From assembly GCF_000723885.1 (NCBI RefSeq), contig NZ_CCDG010000011.1:146810-210809 (forward strand): a stretch of 64,000 nt of DNA, read 5' to 3'. The DNA comes from Paenibacillus camerounensis (GTDB taxonomy: Bacteria; Bacillota; Bacilli; Paenibacillales; Paenibacillaceae). Below are positions 26,037-33,463 of the stretch, in pieces (the stretch's first letter is position 1; every line of letters begins with the position of its first letter). The notes under the pieces are model-generated. The model did not search any database. It saw only the letters and a list, made by a program, of their open reading frames with translations, and was not told where the DNA came from. Made by a program: the position numbers and the translations under genes.

Positions 26037-26222
26037 GGTCATTTGCAGCTTGCTTCAGTAGATTGTGAGCAAGCGAAAGCCATCCGACCTGGGGCGTCAC
26101 TTTCTCCATGCCGCGAAGCAGAAATCGTCGGAAGCCCCCGGTTGTTCTTCAGTTGTCCAAATACACTTTCCGGTACTGTCATTCGGCGTACAGACAAAGC
26201 ATAGCCTTCCTCACATGGTATA
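26008..26222 (-). pseudogene. Frameshifted C-terminus of an IS1182-type transposase
   Basis: Minus strand, first frame: RRMTVPESVFGQLKNNRG. After a run of five G (plus-strand C at 26135-26139) the reading continues one frame over as RRFLLRGMEKVTPQVGWLSL, then AHNLLKQAAN to a stop at 26008. The join restores the typical end of IS1182/IS5-related DDE transposases, so one extra G has broken the gene. Everything upstream of about residue VRRM is missing. Confidence 0.72.
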
Positions 26223-26231
26223 TTAAATGTA

Positions 26232-26303
26232 CAAAGAAACTCCTCCTATGAGTTGAAATGGTTGGGTGGTACCTCCATTTAATCAAAGAGTGGTTTCTTT
26301 TTT
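26232..26303 (+). promoter_or_regulatory. T-box-like antiterminator relic
   Basis: TGGGTGGTACCTCC (26263-26276) matches the T-box core AGGGTGGNACCGCG at 11 of 14 bases. It is flanked by AAATGG and CCATTT, which can form the antiterminator helix, and followed by TGGTTTCTTTTTTT. An alternative outer pairing AAAGAAAC / GGTTTCTTT would make a terminator. The stem I/specifier region that should lie upstream is replaced by the transposase relic, and no amino-acid gene follows, so this would be a non-functional remnant. Confidence 0.35.
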
Positions 26304-26509
26304 TAGGTTTTTTAAAGATTGAGGATGCGTTTTCCGCTTAAACAGTGGAGTGGACGGACTGATTGTGGAAAAGCGGCAGCGGTCGCCTTGGTCTCCGGAT
26401 TTTCACCGCTAAGGGGAATGAAAAAAATCTGGAGAGCACAGCGATTGGAACAACGGTCTGTTCACGGAGCGTCCAGTCAAAAAGCCTAAGTAGATCCTAC
26501 GTAAAAAAT

Positions 26510-26558
26510 AGCGCTGTCCCCAGCAGCATTTCATGGCTTTTGGGACAGCCGCTTTTTT
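26510..26558 (+). terminator. Terminator-like hairpin formed at the IS right end
   Basis: GCGCTGTCCC pairs with GGGACAGCcGC across a 21-base loop, followed by six T. It isolates the Crp-type gene at 26641 from read-through and uses the IS terminal repeat as one arm. Confidence 0.6.
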
Positions 26559-26640
26559 GGTTTCAATTCCGCTGCAATTTGAAGGTGTAATTCTGTATAA
26601 TTAATAATATATATAAACAGAAGTTAAAGGAGAGAGCGAA

Positions 26641-27141
26641 ATGATTCTGCACAGAGGGGAAGTCTTGTTCCGTCAGGGAGACAGCTGCGATTATCTATAC
26701 AAGGTCAAGAGCGGGCTGTTCAAAGTAACAAGACTGCATGAAAACGGGAATATGGTATTGTTTAACCTGCTGTATCCCGGTGAGACCGTTCCCCATCATT
26801 CCCTCATTTCGCCAAAGGAGGCGCATGGAACGGCTGTTGCCATGATAAAAAGTGAAATTGAGGTCGTTCCGGCTGCGGAGTGGTACCGGGAGCTGCGCGA
26901 GAATCCGGACAAAGTGATGGAGATTGCGCTGCTGCTTCAGGAGAAGGTCCGGTTCATGCAGACACGGCTGGATCACCTTACCGTCGGCTCACCGGCTGAA
27001 CGGATGGAGCTGCTTAACCGCTGGATGAAGGATTACGCTTACGGTGCACAGCTTACAGATTTGCTGACCCAGGAGGAAATCGGACAATTGATCGGTGTCC
27101 GGCGCGAAACGGTCAATCGTCTGCTGCGGAATCAGGGCTGA
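26641..27141 (+). CDS. Short Crp/Fnr-family transcriptional regulator
   Basis: A 166-residue regulator. A cyclic-nucleotide-binding-type beta roll begins at once (ILHRGEVLFRQGDSCDYLYK). A dimer helix (KVRFMQTRLDHLTVGSPAERM) and a C-terminal helix-turn-helix LTQEEIGQLIGVRRETVNRL (~140-159) follow. Usual members have ~220 residues; here the first ~20-30 residues before the roll and the wing after the HTH are missing. The frame has no cysteines able to hold an Fe-S cluster, unlike the Fnr at 53349. AAAGGAGAG precedes the ATG. The ligand is unknown. Confidence 0.82.
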   Translation: MILHRGEVLFRQGDSCDYLYKVKSGLFKVTRLHENGNMVLFNLLYPGETVPHHSLISPKEAHGTAVAMIKSEIEVVPAAEWYRELRENPDKVMEIALLLQEKVRFMQTRLDHLTVGSPAERMELLNRWMKDYAYGAQLTDLLTQEEIGQLIGVRRETVNRLLRNQG

Positions 27142-27206
27142 ATGCAGATTTTACATGAATGAAGCGTAAAATTTACATGATTCGTGATGTTTTTACTGGA
27201 AACCTG

Positions 27207-27235
27207 TTTAGAGACAGCCTGCCGCGTGGTATAAT
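27207..27235 (+). promoter_or_regulatory. Promoter of the YitT-family leader transcript
   Basis: TTTAGA at 27207-27212, 17 bases, then TATAAT at 27230-27235. Transcription would start near 27242, leaving a 5' leader of about 255 bases before the YitT-family gene. Confidence 0.6.
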
Positions 27236-27276
27236 CTATTCAGAAGTTATCAAATTAAAGAAAGGATCAGGATACC

Positions 27277-27342
27277 ATGTGTCCCCGAAGGACGAATCCC
27301 CAAAGGACGATTTGGAAACGTTATGATCTGTCTTATACTTAG
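27277..27342 (+). CDS. Leader peptide 1, 21 residues
   Basis: Reads MCPRRTNPQRTIWKRYDLSY plus Thr, then TAG. AAAGGA lies 9 bases before the ATG. The peptide is rich in Arg and Pro (CPRRTNPQR), like leader peptides whose translation is sensitive to Mg2+ or to ribosome stalling. The stop overlaps the start of the CTTCCCT arm that can mask the second frame's ribosome site, so the position of a translating ribosome could decide the fold. It is too short to judge by homology; translation is a prediction. Confidence 0.45.
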   Translation: MCPRRTNPQRTIWKRYDLSYT

Positions 27343-27410
27343 CTTCCCTGTCGAAGGTGCGAAACGTTGTAATTGACGAAGCCGCCTCTCACTAGGGAAG
27401 GGAGTATTGT

Positions 27411-27467
27411 ATGCGAAGGAAAAGCTCCTCTGGCATGCCCCCCCGTAGAGGCTTAAGCGACGTCTGA
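27411..27467 (+). CDS. Leader peptide 2, 18 residues
   Basis: Reads MRRKSSSGMPPRRGLSDV then TGA. A strong site GGGAAGGGAG stands 6 bases before the ATG. It is again Arg/Pro-rich (MPPRRG) and contains a hairpin-forming stretch (CTCCTCT / AGAGG). It ends 29 bases before the YitT start, so it could set reinitiation at the main gene. Translation is predicted, not shown. Confidence 0.45.
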   Translation: MRRKSSSGMPPRRGLSDV

Positions 27468-27496
27468 GCCGCCAACTACGATAAGGGGAGACCTGT

Positions 27497-28168
27497 ATGA
27501 GGAATCACAACAACGGCATGAAGCTGCCGTTACGACTCACCGTTATTTTGTCCGGAACTTTGCTGTTAGCCTTTACTTATTATCACATTAATTATCAGAA
27601 TCATTTGACCGAGGGCGGGTTCGTCGGCCTGGCATTGCTCGGCAAATACGTACTAGGCATTTCACCATCGATATCCACTCTACTATTAGACATTCCAGTA
27701 CTTATAATCGCAATCATGTTCAAAGGAAAATCGTTCGTAATGAACACCGTCATTTCAGTAATAGCCTTTACACTGTTCTACGGGCTGATGGAACGCTATT
27801 CCGGATGGGTGATCGACTTGCAGGATAATCTGCCGCTTGCGGCATTGTTATCCGGCGTACTGACAGGTCTTGGAGCGGGAATGATCCTTCGCGGCGGTGG
27901 TGCAAGCGGCGGTGACGATATTTTATCGCTGCTGATCAGTGAATGGAAGGGAATTAAGGTAGGTACCGTCTTTATCCTTATGGATGTTATTGTGCTGGCA
28001 TTGTCTCTTATATATATGCCGCTCAAAGAGACGCTGTACACTGTAATGGCCGTAGTAGTAGCCGGCTATGTTATTACCTTGACCACAACACTTGGCAAAC
28101 CGAAGCTGAACAAAGTACCGAAGCTTCAGCCGCAGCTGAGTAAGCCGCAGGATAGTACAGTAGCGTGA
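27497..28168 (+). CDS. YitT-family membrane protein (short form)
   Basis: A 223-residue membrane protein with five to six hydrophobic segments of the YitT/DUF161 family. Family marks are LTEGGFVGLALLGKYVLGIS (~35), a glycine-rich GLGAGMILRGGGASGGDDIL (~122-141) and LMDVIVLALSLIYMPLKE. It lacks the C-terminal cytoplasmic DUF2179 domain of longer YitT proteins and ends in a Lys/Pro/Gln-rich tail. The transported substance, if any, is unknown. The gene is preceded by the 255-base leader and by GGGGAG, and followed by two hairpins. Confidence 0.85.
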   Translation: MRNHNNGMKLPLRLTVILSGTLLLAFTYYHINYQNHLTEGGFVGLALLGKYVLGISPSISTLLLDIPVLIIAIMFKGKSFVMNTVISVIAFTLFYGLMERYSGWVIDLQDNLPLAALLSGVLTGLGAGMILRGGGASGGDDILSLLISEWKGIKVGTVFILMDVIVLALSLIYMPLKETLYTVMAVVVAGYVITLTTTLGKPKLNKVPKLQPQLSKPQDSTVA

Positions 28169-28181
28169 TTAGCGCAAAGTT

Positions 28182-28257
28182 AACCCCGTACCGCGGGGTT
28201 CAAGATCAAAGGCCAGGCTGGATGCATACATGCATCTGTCCTGGCCTTTATTTATTG
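28182..28257 (+). terminator. Double hairpin terminator after the YitT-family gene
   Basis: First stem AACCCCG / CGGGGTT (28182-28200), then a larger one AAAGGCCAGG / CCTGGCCTTT with an inner ATGCAT pair (28208-28250) and a T-rich tail. The second is the likely terminator. Confidence 0.82.
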
Positions 28258-28373
28258 TATCTTGAAGATTGAAACCGCTGCTGCGGGCAGAGCGTATATA
28301 CCTCATTCGATACATCATGGAAGCGCAGAGACGCGAATACATATGCATTATTAACCTTTGGGAGGCTGCAGGA

Positions 28374-29168
28374 ATGAGTGCACACGAAATTGATTATGTG
28401 ATTATGGGCGAAGAAATCCAGTGTGTGGAGGTACAGCTTGATCCAGGTGAGAGCGTAGTTGCCGAAGCCGGAAGCTTTATGATGATGGACCCTGAAATAA
28501 CGATGGAGACGATTTTTGGTGACGGCTCCGGCTCCCGGCAGGGCAGCGGGCTGATGGGCAAGCTTATGGGCGCAGGCAAGCGGGTGCTGACCGGCGAGAG
28601 CCTGTTTATGACAGTATTTACACACAGCGGGCATTACGGCCGGAAGAATGTTACCTTCGCTGCCCCTTATCCGGGTAAAATCATTCCGCTTGATCTGCAG
28701 CAGTACTCAGGTAAGGTAATCTGCCAGAAGGATTCATTCCTGTGCGCGGCCAAGGGCGTATCGGTAGGCATTGAATTTCAGCGCAAGCTGGGCGTAGGTT
28801 TTTTTGGCGGGGAAGGCTTCATTATGCAAAAGCTGGAGGGAGACGGCCTTGCCTTTGTCCATTCCGGCGGTCATGTGCTGGAGCGGACGCTGCAGCCGGG
28901 AGAGACAATCAAGCTGGATACAGGCTGTCTTGTAGCGATGACCTCTTCTGTGGATTACAACATTGAATTTGTAAAAGGAGTCAAAACCGCGCTGTTTGGC
29001 GGCGAGGGCCTGTTCTTTGCAACCCTGCGCGGACCGGGTAAGGTCTGGGTGCAGTCGCTGCCGTTCAGCCGGATGGCTGACCGTATCCTGTCGGCAGCAG
29101 GCGGCTCCGGCCGCAAGGAGGAAGGCAGTATTCTTGGCGGCCTGGGCAATCTGCTGGACGGCAGATAG
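28374..29168 (+). CDS. AIM24 / TIGR00266 family protein
   Basis: A 264-residue protein of the AIM24 (mitochondrial biogenesis-like) beta-sandwich family. It begins [20 protein letters not shown] and has [19 protein letters not shown] (~20), the charged-glycine loops, [19 protein letters not shown] (~142) and a final [20 protein letters not shown] (~215). No signal or membrane segment is visible. The molecular role in bacteria is not established. The frame is open for 35 codons further upstream, but the ATG at 28374 follows GGGAGG by 8 bases. Confidence 0.85.
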   Translation: MSAHEIDYVIMGEEIQCVEVQLDPGESVVAEAGSFMMMDPEITMETIFGDGSGSRQGSGLMGKLMGAGKRVLTGESLFMTVFTHSGHYGRKNVTFAAPYPGKIIPLDLQQYSGKVICQKDSFLCAAKGVSVGIEFQRKLGVGFFGGEGFIMQKLEGDGLAFVHSGGHVLERTLQPGETIKLDTGCLVAMTSSVDYNIEFVKGVKTALFGGEGLFFATLRGPGKVWVQSLPFSRMADRILSAAGGSGRKEEGSILGGLGNLLDGR

Positions 29169-29210
29169 ACTCTAGACAGACGTATCATCAGCAGCAGGGA
29201 GTATTAACCG

Positions 29211-29249
29211 AACAGCCGCACTGCCGGATAACCGGGAGGGCGGCTGTTT
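29211..29249 (+). terminator. Intrinsic terminator
   Basis: Stem AACAGCCGC / GCGGCTGTT with an inner CCGG-ATAA-CCGG and the tail TTGTTG. It ends the AIM24-type transcript. Confidence 0.72.
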
Positions 29250-29262
29250 GTTGTGCGCAGCC

Positions 29263-29418
29263 TTATTTTACCGGGGAATGTCCGGTTTTAACGGCAGCGA
29301 TCAGCAGAAACATCGGACGGTGGACCCCCTGCCAGGCGGGATTCTGCTCCAGCATCTCCGGTGACAGGTATGCCGGTAACGGAGCCGGCCCCCTGCTCAC
29401 GCGCATACCGAGTATATC
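29263..29418 (-). pseudogene. C-terminal relic of a SAM-dependent methyltransferase
   Basis: An open minus-strand frame between two stops reads LGMRVSRGPAPLPAYLSPEM, then LEQNPAWQGVHRPMFLLIAA and a short tail. It resembles the last strand and end of class I methyltransferases (W-x-G-v-h-r-P-m-f). There is no start codon context, no ribosome site and no SAM-binding motif, so only the tail of a gene remains. It fills much of the gene-free stretch 29169-29502. Confidence 0.42.
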
Positions 29419-29502
29419 TCATATTTGACTAGCCCGCAGGGACTGTATATATTATGGGCAAACCCTCATGCTATACGCCTGGGATGCGACCGGAGGACTC
29501 TT

Positions 29503-30201
29503 ATGTTCAGAATATTCATTATTGAAGATGATCAGGGGCTCGTTGCCCTGCTGCAGAATTACTTACATAAATTCGGCTACGAAACCCGGGCCGCGCAGGA
29601 TTTTGAAGCGGTCAAAACTGAATTCGAGCAGTATGCACCGCACCTGGTGCTGCTGGACGTCAATTTGCCCAAGTTCGACGGGTACTACTGGTGCCGCCAG
29701 ATCCGGGGAATCTCCACTTGTCCGGTACTGTTCATCTCTGCCCGCGACGGAAAGATGGATCAGGTCATGGCGCTGGAGAACGGGGCGGATGATTATATCA
29801 CGAAGCCGTTTGACTATGAAATTGCTTTTGCCAAAATCAAAAGCCATCTCCGCCGGGCATACGGCTCCTATGCTGCAGGCGGGAATGAGCGCGGCCTGAG
29901 TGTGTCCGGGCTGACGCTTGATGCCGAGCGGCTTGTCCTGTCACGCGGCAGCGCCAGAATTGAGCTCAGCCATACCGAAGCCAAAATTCTCGATGAGCTG
30001 ATGCGAAAAGCCGGTACTCTCGTTACGCGCGACCGGCTGCTGGAGAAAATCTGGGACGACCAGGCCTTTGTCGACGATAATACCCTGAATGTCTATGTTA
30101 CCCGGGTACGGAAAAAGCTGGCGGTTCTGGACATCCAGGATGGTCTGCAAACCGTGCGCGGCCAGGGCTACCGCTTATCCGGGGACTGGGGGGAACTGTA
30201 G
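29503..30201 (+). CDS. OmpR-family response regulator, BceR type
   Basis: A 232-residue response regulator. The receiver domain carries FIIEDDQGL (acidic pair ~9-10), VLLDVNLPKFDGY (~51, phospho-Asp), FISARDG (~80) and the KPF motif at ~102. The C-terminal winged helix has LSHTEAKILDELMRKAGTLV and a DNTLNVYVTRVRKKL recognition region. This residue pattern (DVNLPKFDGYYWCRQIR) is typical for regulators of Bce-type antimicrobial peptide modules. The ATG at 29503 follows GGAGGA; upstream codons in frame lack a site. It joins the kinase gene without a gap. A BceR-like site lies at 33464 in front of the transporter genes. Confidence 0.9.
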   Translation: MFRIFIIEDDQGLVALLQNYLHKFGYETRAAQDFEAVKTEFEQYAPHLVLLDVNLPKFDGYYWCRQIRGISTCPVLFISARDGKMDQVMALENGADDYITKPFDYEIAFAKIKSHLRRAYGSYAAGGNERGLSVSGLTLDAERLVLSRGSARIELSHTEAKILDELMRKAGTLVTRDRLLEKIWDDQAFVDDNTLNVYVTRVRKKLAVLDIQDGLQTVRGQGYRLSGDWGEL

Positions 30202-31221
30202 ATGAAGCTGTTTTTGCAGGAACAGACACCGCTTATTATCATTTATCTGGCCCAACTGCTGATCATCTCTCTTGTATACCGGCTGGACGGCGGCAGTGCA
30301 GTGGAGGTTAGCCTGTACGCTGCACTGCTGAGCACATGCCTGCTGGCGGCCTATTTAGCCTACCGTTACATCTCGAACCGTACCTTTTATGAACGGCTGC
30401 AGACCCCGCCCGGCACACTGAACGAATCGGGTGGCCCGGCCCAAAGCTCACCGCTGGCCGATAGCCTGCGCAATCTGCTGACCCGTCAGTTCCAGCTCTA
30501 TCAGAACGATCTGCACAGCTACCGCCACAAGCTGGAGGAGCATATTCATTTCATCAACCAGTGGGTGCACAGCATGAAGACGCCGCTGTCTGTCATCCAT
30601 CTGATCATCCAGGATAAGGACGGACCGCCGTTTACGGCGATCAGCGATGAGCTGGACCGGCTGAAGAAGGGGCTGGACACCGTACTGTATACTGCAAGGC
30701 TGGATACGTTCGAGCATGATTTTTACGTTGAACAGCTGAAGCTGGAGGAGGTGGTGCGCAGCGTGACGTCTGAGCAGAAAAGACTGTTTATCCGCAAGCG
30801 TGTCTTCCCGGCAATCAGCATAGAGAGCGGGCTCACGATTACTTCAGACGAGAAGTGGCTCGGATTCGTGCTGACCCAGCTGATTACGAATGCGCTCAGG
30901 TACACGGTTGAGGAAGGGAGATTCGTTCATTTTCACGGCTATACTGCAGCGCAGGGACAGGCGGTGCTTGAGGTGCGCGATGAAGGGGTGGGTATTCCGC
31001 CCGGTGACCTGCCGCGGGTGTTCGATGCTTATTTTACCGGGGTGAACGGACGCACATTTCAGGAATCAACAGGGATGGGACTGTATCTGGTGAAGCAGAT
31101 CTGCGGTAAGCTGGGGCATAGGGCGGAGATTTCCTCTGAGGCAGGGCAGGGTACGGCGGTACGGATTATTTTTTCGGGCTCGGGGGCAGCCGGTAGCGCA
31201 GAATCAGCAGCACAACAGTAG
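30202..31221 (+). CDS. Intramembrane-sensing histidine kinase, BceS type
   Basis: A 339-residue kinase. It has two N-terminal membrane segments (LIIIYLAQLLIISLVY, VEVSLYAALLSTCLLAAYLA) with almost no extracellular loop, so it cannot sense peptides itself and would take its signal from a BceAB transporter. The H-box is HSMKTPLSVIHLI (~125). The ATPase has N-box LITNALRY (~231), G1 VRDEGVGIPPGDLPRVFDAY and the late TGMGLYLVKQICGKLG. The start follows the regulator's stop directly. Its last 56 bases overlap the convergent SemiSWEET gene. Confidence 0.9.
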   Translation: MKLFLQEQTPLIIIYLAQLLIISLVYRLDGGSAVEVSLYAALLSTCLLAAYLAYRYISNRTFYERLQTPPGTLNESGGPAQSSPLADSLRNLLTRQFQLYQNDLHSYRHKLEEHIHFINQWVHSMKTPLSVIHLIIQDKDGPPFTAISDELDRLKKGLDTVLYTARLDTFEHDFYVEQLKLEEVVRSVTSEQKRLFIRKRVFPAISIESGLTITSDEKWLGFVLTQLITNALRYTVEEGRFVHFHGYTAAQGQAVLEVRDEGVGIPPGDLPRVFDAYFTGVNGRTFQESTGMGLYLVKQICGKLGHRAEISSEAGQGTAVRIIFSGSGAAGSAESAAQQ

Positions 31222-31450
31222 AGACAACGGCCAGCGATAACGTATTGGTGATGAGAAAAGCCAGCCCCGTCCCGTCAGCGGCCAGCCTGAGTGCATAAGC
31301 CTCCATCAGTCCGATACCCAGCAGCATCAGCAGGTAGGCTTTGAGACTCAAGTCAGACACTGACTTCGTTCTTATAATCTGAATAATCTGCGGAATCCAG
31401 CCCACAGACAGAATTATGCCGCCAAGCAGCTGCATCAGCGCAAACAGCAT
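31166..31450 (-). CDS. SemiSWEET / PQ-loop sugar transporter
   Basis: A 94-residue protein with three membrane helices and the PQ-type motif GWIPQIIQIIRTKSVSDLSL (~17-36). That is the half-unit design of bacterial SemiSWEET uniporters, which work as dimers. The ATG at 31450 follows GGAGGT by 6 bases; the GTG two codons upstream sits on that site. The gene is convergent to the kinase and overlaps its end by 56 bases, so both C-termini are encoded by the same DNA on opposite strands. The substrate is unknown. Confidence 0.8.
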   Translation of the reverse strand: MLFALMQLLGGIILSVGWIPQIIQIIRTKSVSDLSLKAYLLMLLGIGLMEAYALRLAADGTGLAFLITNTLSLAVVSTVVLLILRYRLPPSPKK

Positions 31451-31617
31451 GCTCACACCTCCAGGTTTATCATTTTCTTATACGTTGTATGTTGTAGCGG
31501 GCGGATAGGTGACAGCTTATGATTCAGATGACTAGTCACACTGATTAGAAGACAAGCCGGCCGGACTTTACAACGGAGAAATTGGGCGCCTGAAGGTGTT
31601 AGCATAGCTAGCCGCAT

Positions 31618-31663
31618 AACAAAGACCCCCGCTGACCAATATGGTACAACGGGGGTCTTTGTT
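31618..31663. terminator. Bidirectional intrinsic terminator
   Basis: A 14-bp stem AACAAAGACCCCCG / CGGGGGTCTTTGTT with an 18-base loop. It lies past the end of the MarR gene on the minus strand and blocks read-through in both directions. Confidence 0.88.
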
Positions 31664-31704
31664 GTGACGGGGGCCGGAAATGCCCCGCATAAGGCGGCAG
31701 CAGA

Positions 31705-32148
31705 CTATTGCTGCTGCCCCAGCCGTGCAAGCTGCTCCAGCAGCTGTGCAGCTTCGCTATGCGGAAAAGCCTCCGCCAGCACCTCGCTTACAGTTATCCG
31801 CGCCCGGTCCACCTTGCTCTGCCCGATCGCTGTCAGTGAAGTATAGATGCTGCGGCGGTCATTATCGCAGTTCTTCCGCTCCAGCGCTCCGCAGCCTTTG
31901 GCCTCAAAGCGGCTGACCAGCCGCGAAACTGCGCTCTGGCTGAGTCCGACCATGGACTCCAGCTGCTGCAGCCGCAGCTTCTTCTCCGGAGCCTCGGACA
32001 GAAACAGCAGCAGGTAAAACTCCTTGAGCGACAGCTGAAAGTTCTCCTGCAGACGAACTTCAAGCTCATTCGCTACATTCATCTGTATATGGGTCAGAGA
32101 CAACCAGCTGGTAATCAGGTCATCCTCCAGATTCTTCTTCATCTGCAT
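31705..32148 (-). CDS. MarR-family transcriptional regulator
   Basis: A 147-residue winged-helix regulator. The DNA-binding core is LRLQQLESMVGLSQSAVSRLVSRFEAKG, with wing CDNDRRSIYTSLTAIGQSKVD. The start ATG at 32148 follows GGGAGAGG; the frame continues 6 codons upstream without support. It is the next gene after namA on the same strand, and a perfect inverted repeat stands before namA (33405-33420). It therefore probably represses namA and itself in response to an electrophile or a related compound. That link is inference. Confidence 0.87.
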   Translation of the reverse strand: MQMKKNLEDDLITSWLSLTHIQMNVANELEVRLQENFQLSLKEFYLLLFLSEAPEKKLRLQQLESMVGLSQSAVSRLVSRFEAKGCGALERKNCDNDRRSIYTSLTAIGQSKVDRARITVSEVLAEAFPHSEAAQLLEQLARLGQQQ

Positions 32149-32285
32149 AATCCTCTCCCGGTGCATGCCGGCGCATGAAATTAGTTAAAATCCATTATAC
32201 CATTATCACCCCGGCGGTTGCGAGAAAAGAAGCCGGCCAGCCTGAAAGCTGCACGATCCATTACTCTCAGCTCTTATCTGACGGT

Positions 32286-33323
32286 TTAGTTATTGACCCG
32301 GGGAAATCCGAACGTATACTGCTTCGGAATACCTGCATCCTTGCCCAGCTGTACGCCTGCTTCCAGCGTCCAGTAAGGATTTCGGAGCATGCCGCGTCCG
32401 ACAGCTACCAGATCCGCCTCTTCATTGCCGATAACCGCATTGGCCAGTGCGGCTTCATCAAGCCGGCCTACTGCAATAACGGGAACATTCAGTTCCTGCT
32501 TGAATGCCCGGGCCAGCGGCACCTGATAGGCGGCATGAGTACCCGGTCTGCCCGAAGCGGCAATGGCCCCTTCTCCGCCGGCGCTGATATGGAAAATATC
32601 CGCTCCGGCTTCCTTATAAGCCGCACCGATATTCAGGCTTTCTGTAAGCCCGTAGCCGCCCTCGACATATTCCTGGGCAGAGATGCGCATAATGAGCGGC
32701 ATGCCTTCCGGCATTTCCTGCTTCACGGCAGCAATTACCTCTTTGCCGAACAAGGTGAGATCCTGTCCGTATTCATCAGTTCTGCGGTTGGTGAGCGGCG
32801 AATGGAACTGGTGAATCAGATAGCCGTGGGCGCCGTGCAGCTCGATGACATCGAAGCCGGCCTTTACGGCACGTTGTACACCAGCCTGGAATTTGCCGAC
32901 CATATCCTTCACTTCCGCTGTTGTCAGCTCGCGGGGGGTCTTGGATTTATCATCGAACGGAATAGGGGAAGAGGATACCGGAACAGCAGCATCTTCAGCC
33001 TTGCGTCCGGCATGGGCTATCTGGATGCCAACTTTCGCGCCATAGGCGTGGCAGGCGTCAACAATACGGGCAAGGGCAGGGATGTGTTCATCTGACCAGA
33101 TGCCCAGATCATAATCCGTAATACGGCCGTCAGGCTCGATATCGGTCATTTCTATAATAATTAGTCCGGTGCCGCCGACGGCACGGCTTACATAGTGGTT
33201 ATAATGCCAGTCTGTAGCAATTCCGTCCTTTGCCGTTACAGAATACTGGCACATAGGAGGCAGAACTACGCGGTTCTTCAGCTTCAAATCCATCAATTCA
33301 TACGGGGTGAACAAGTCTTTCAT
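32286..33323 (-). CDS. namA: NADPH dehydrogenase, Old Yellow Enzyme family (YqjM/NamA)
   Basis: An FMN enzyme that reduces activated alkenes, quinones and nitro compounds with NADPH; it acts in electrophile and oxidative stress. The 345 residues have family length. Key segments are VVLPPMCQYSVTAKDG (~20, with the Cys and Tyr typical of the YqjM class), GIQIAHAGRKA (~99), ELHGAHGYLIHQFHSPLTNRR (~160, His pair) and the C-terminal DLVAVGRGMLRNPYW (~310, phosphate binding). It starts 85 bases after a palindromic operator, with marR behind it. Confidence 0.93.
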   Translation of the reverse strand: MKDLFTPYELMDLKLKNRVVLPPMCQYSVTAKDGIATDWHYNHYVSRAVGGTGLIIIEMTDIEPDGRITDYDLGIWSDEHIPALARIVDACHAYGAKVGIQIAHAGRKAEDAAVPVSSSPIPFDDKSKTPRELTTAEVKDMVGKFQAGVQRAVKAGFDVIELHGAHGYLIHQFHSPLTNRRTDEYGQDLTLFGKEVIAAVKQEMPEGMPLIMRISAQEYVEGGYGLTESLNIGAAYKEAGADIFHISAGGEGAIAASGRPGTHAAYQVPLARAFKQELNVPVIAVGRLDEAALANAVIGNEEADLVAVGRGMLRNPYWTLEAGVQLGKDAGIPKQYTFGFPRVNN

Positions 33324-33404
33324 TTGTATCTCTCCTTGGCAGAGTGCCTGAATTTGGCATGCTGTATGTAAACGGAAGGGTCATTATTATCCGTTAATTA
33401 ATAA

Positions 33405-33420
33405 ATGCATGCTCATGCAT
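33405..33420. promoter_or_regulatory. Perfect inverted repeat, candidate MarR operator
   Basis: ATGCATGCTCATGCAT: 7-bp arms around CT. It lies upstream of namA, with the marR gene second in the unit. Arm length and spacing are typical for MarR dimers. Confidence 0.6.
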
Positions 33421-33463
33421 ATAAATATAGGCGGCTCAGCTGAGAATGTCAACCCTTGCTTGC

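Larger units (their letters stand above)
25916..26552. mobile_element. Degenerate IS element (IS1182-like), internally rearranged
   Basis: The left end GGGGCTGTCCCAAAAG (25916-25931) and right end CTTTTGGGACAGCCGC (26537-26552) are inverted copies, 15 of 16 bases. Between them lies the C-terminal part of a transposase on the minus strand (26008-26222). The other ~300 bases are unrelated, including a T-box-like motif. The element is about a third of a complete IS and cannot move by itself. Confidence 0.65.
27242..27496 (+). promoter_or_regulatory. Long structured 5' leader of the YitT-family gene
   Basis: About 255 bases between promoter and start codon. It holds two small open frames, local hairpins (GTCC-CCGAA-GGAC, CCAAA-GGACGA-TTTGG), a long-range pair CTTCCCT / AGGGAAG that joins the end of the first frame to the ribosome site of the second, and a twice-used GAAACGTT. 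No T-tract terminator is present, so control would be at translation or RNA stability. It matches no riboswitch class that I can recall. Confidence 0.5.

Noticed and set aside
26363..26590. 75-codon plus-strand frame in the IS relic
   Set aside because: No ribosome site, and it runs through the IS right end and the terminator hairpin.
27242..27496. Known riboswitch classes (Mg2+ M-box, Mn2+ yybP-ykoY, c-di-AMP ydaO)
   Set aside because: None of their conserved cores was recognisable by eye, so the leader is reported as unclassified.
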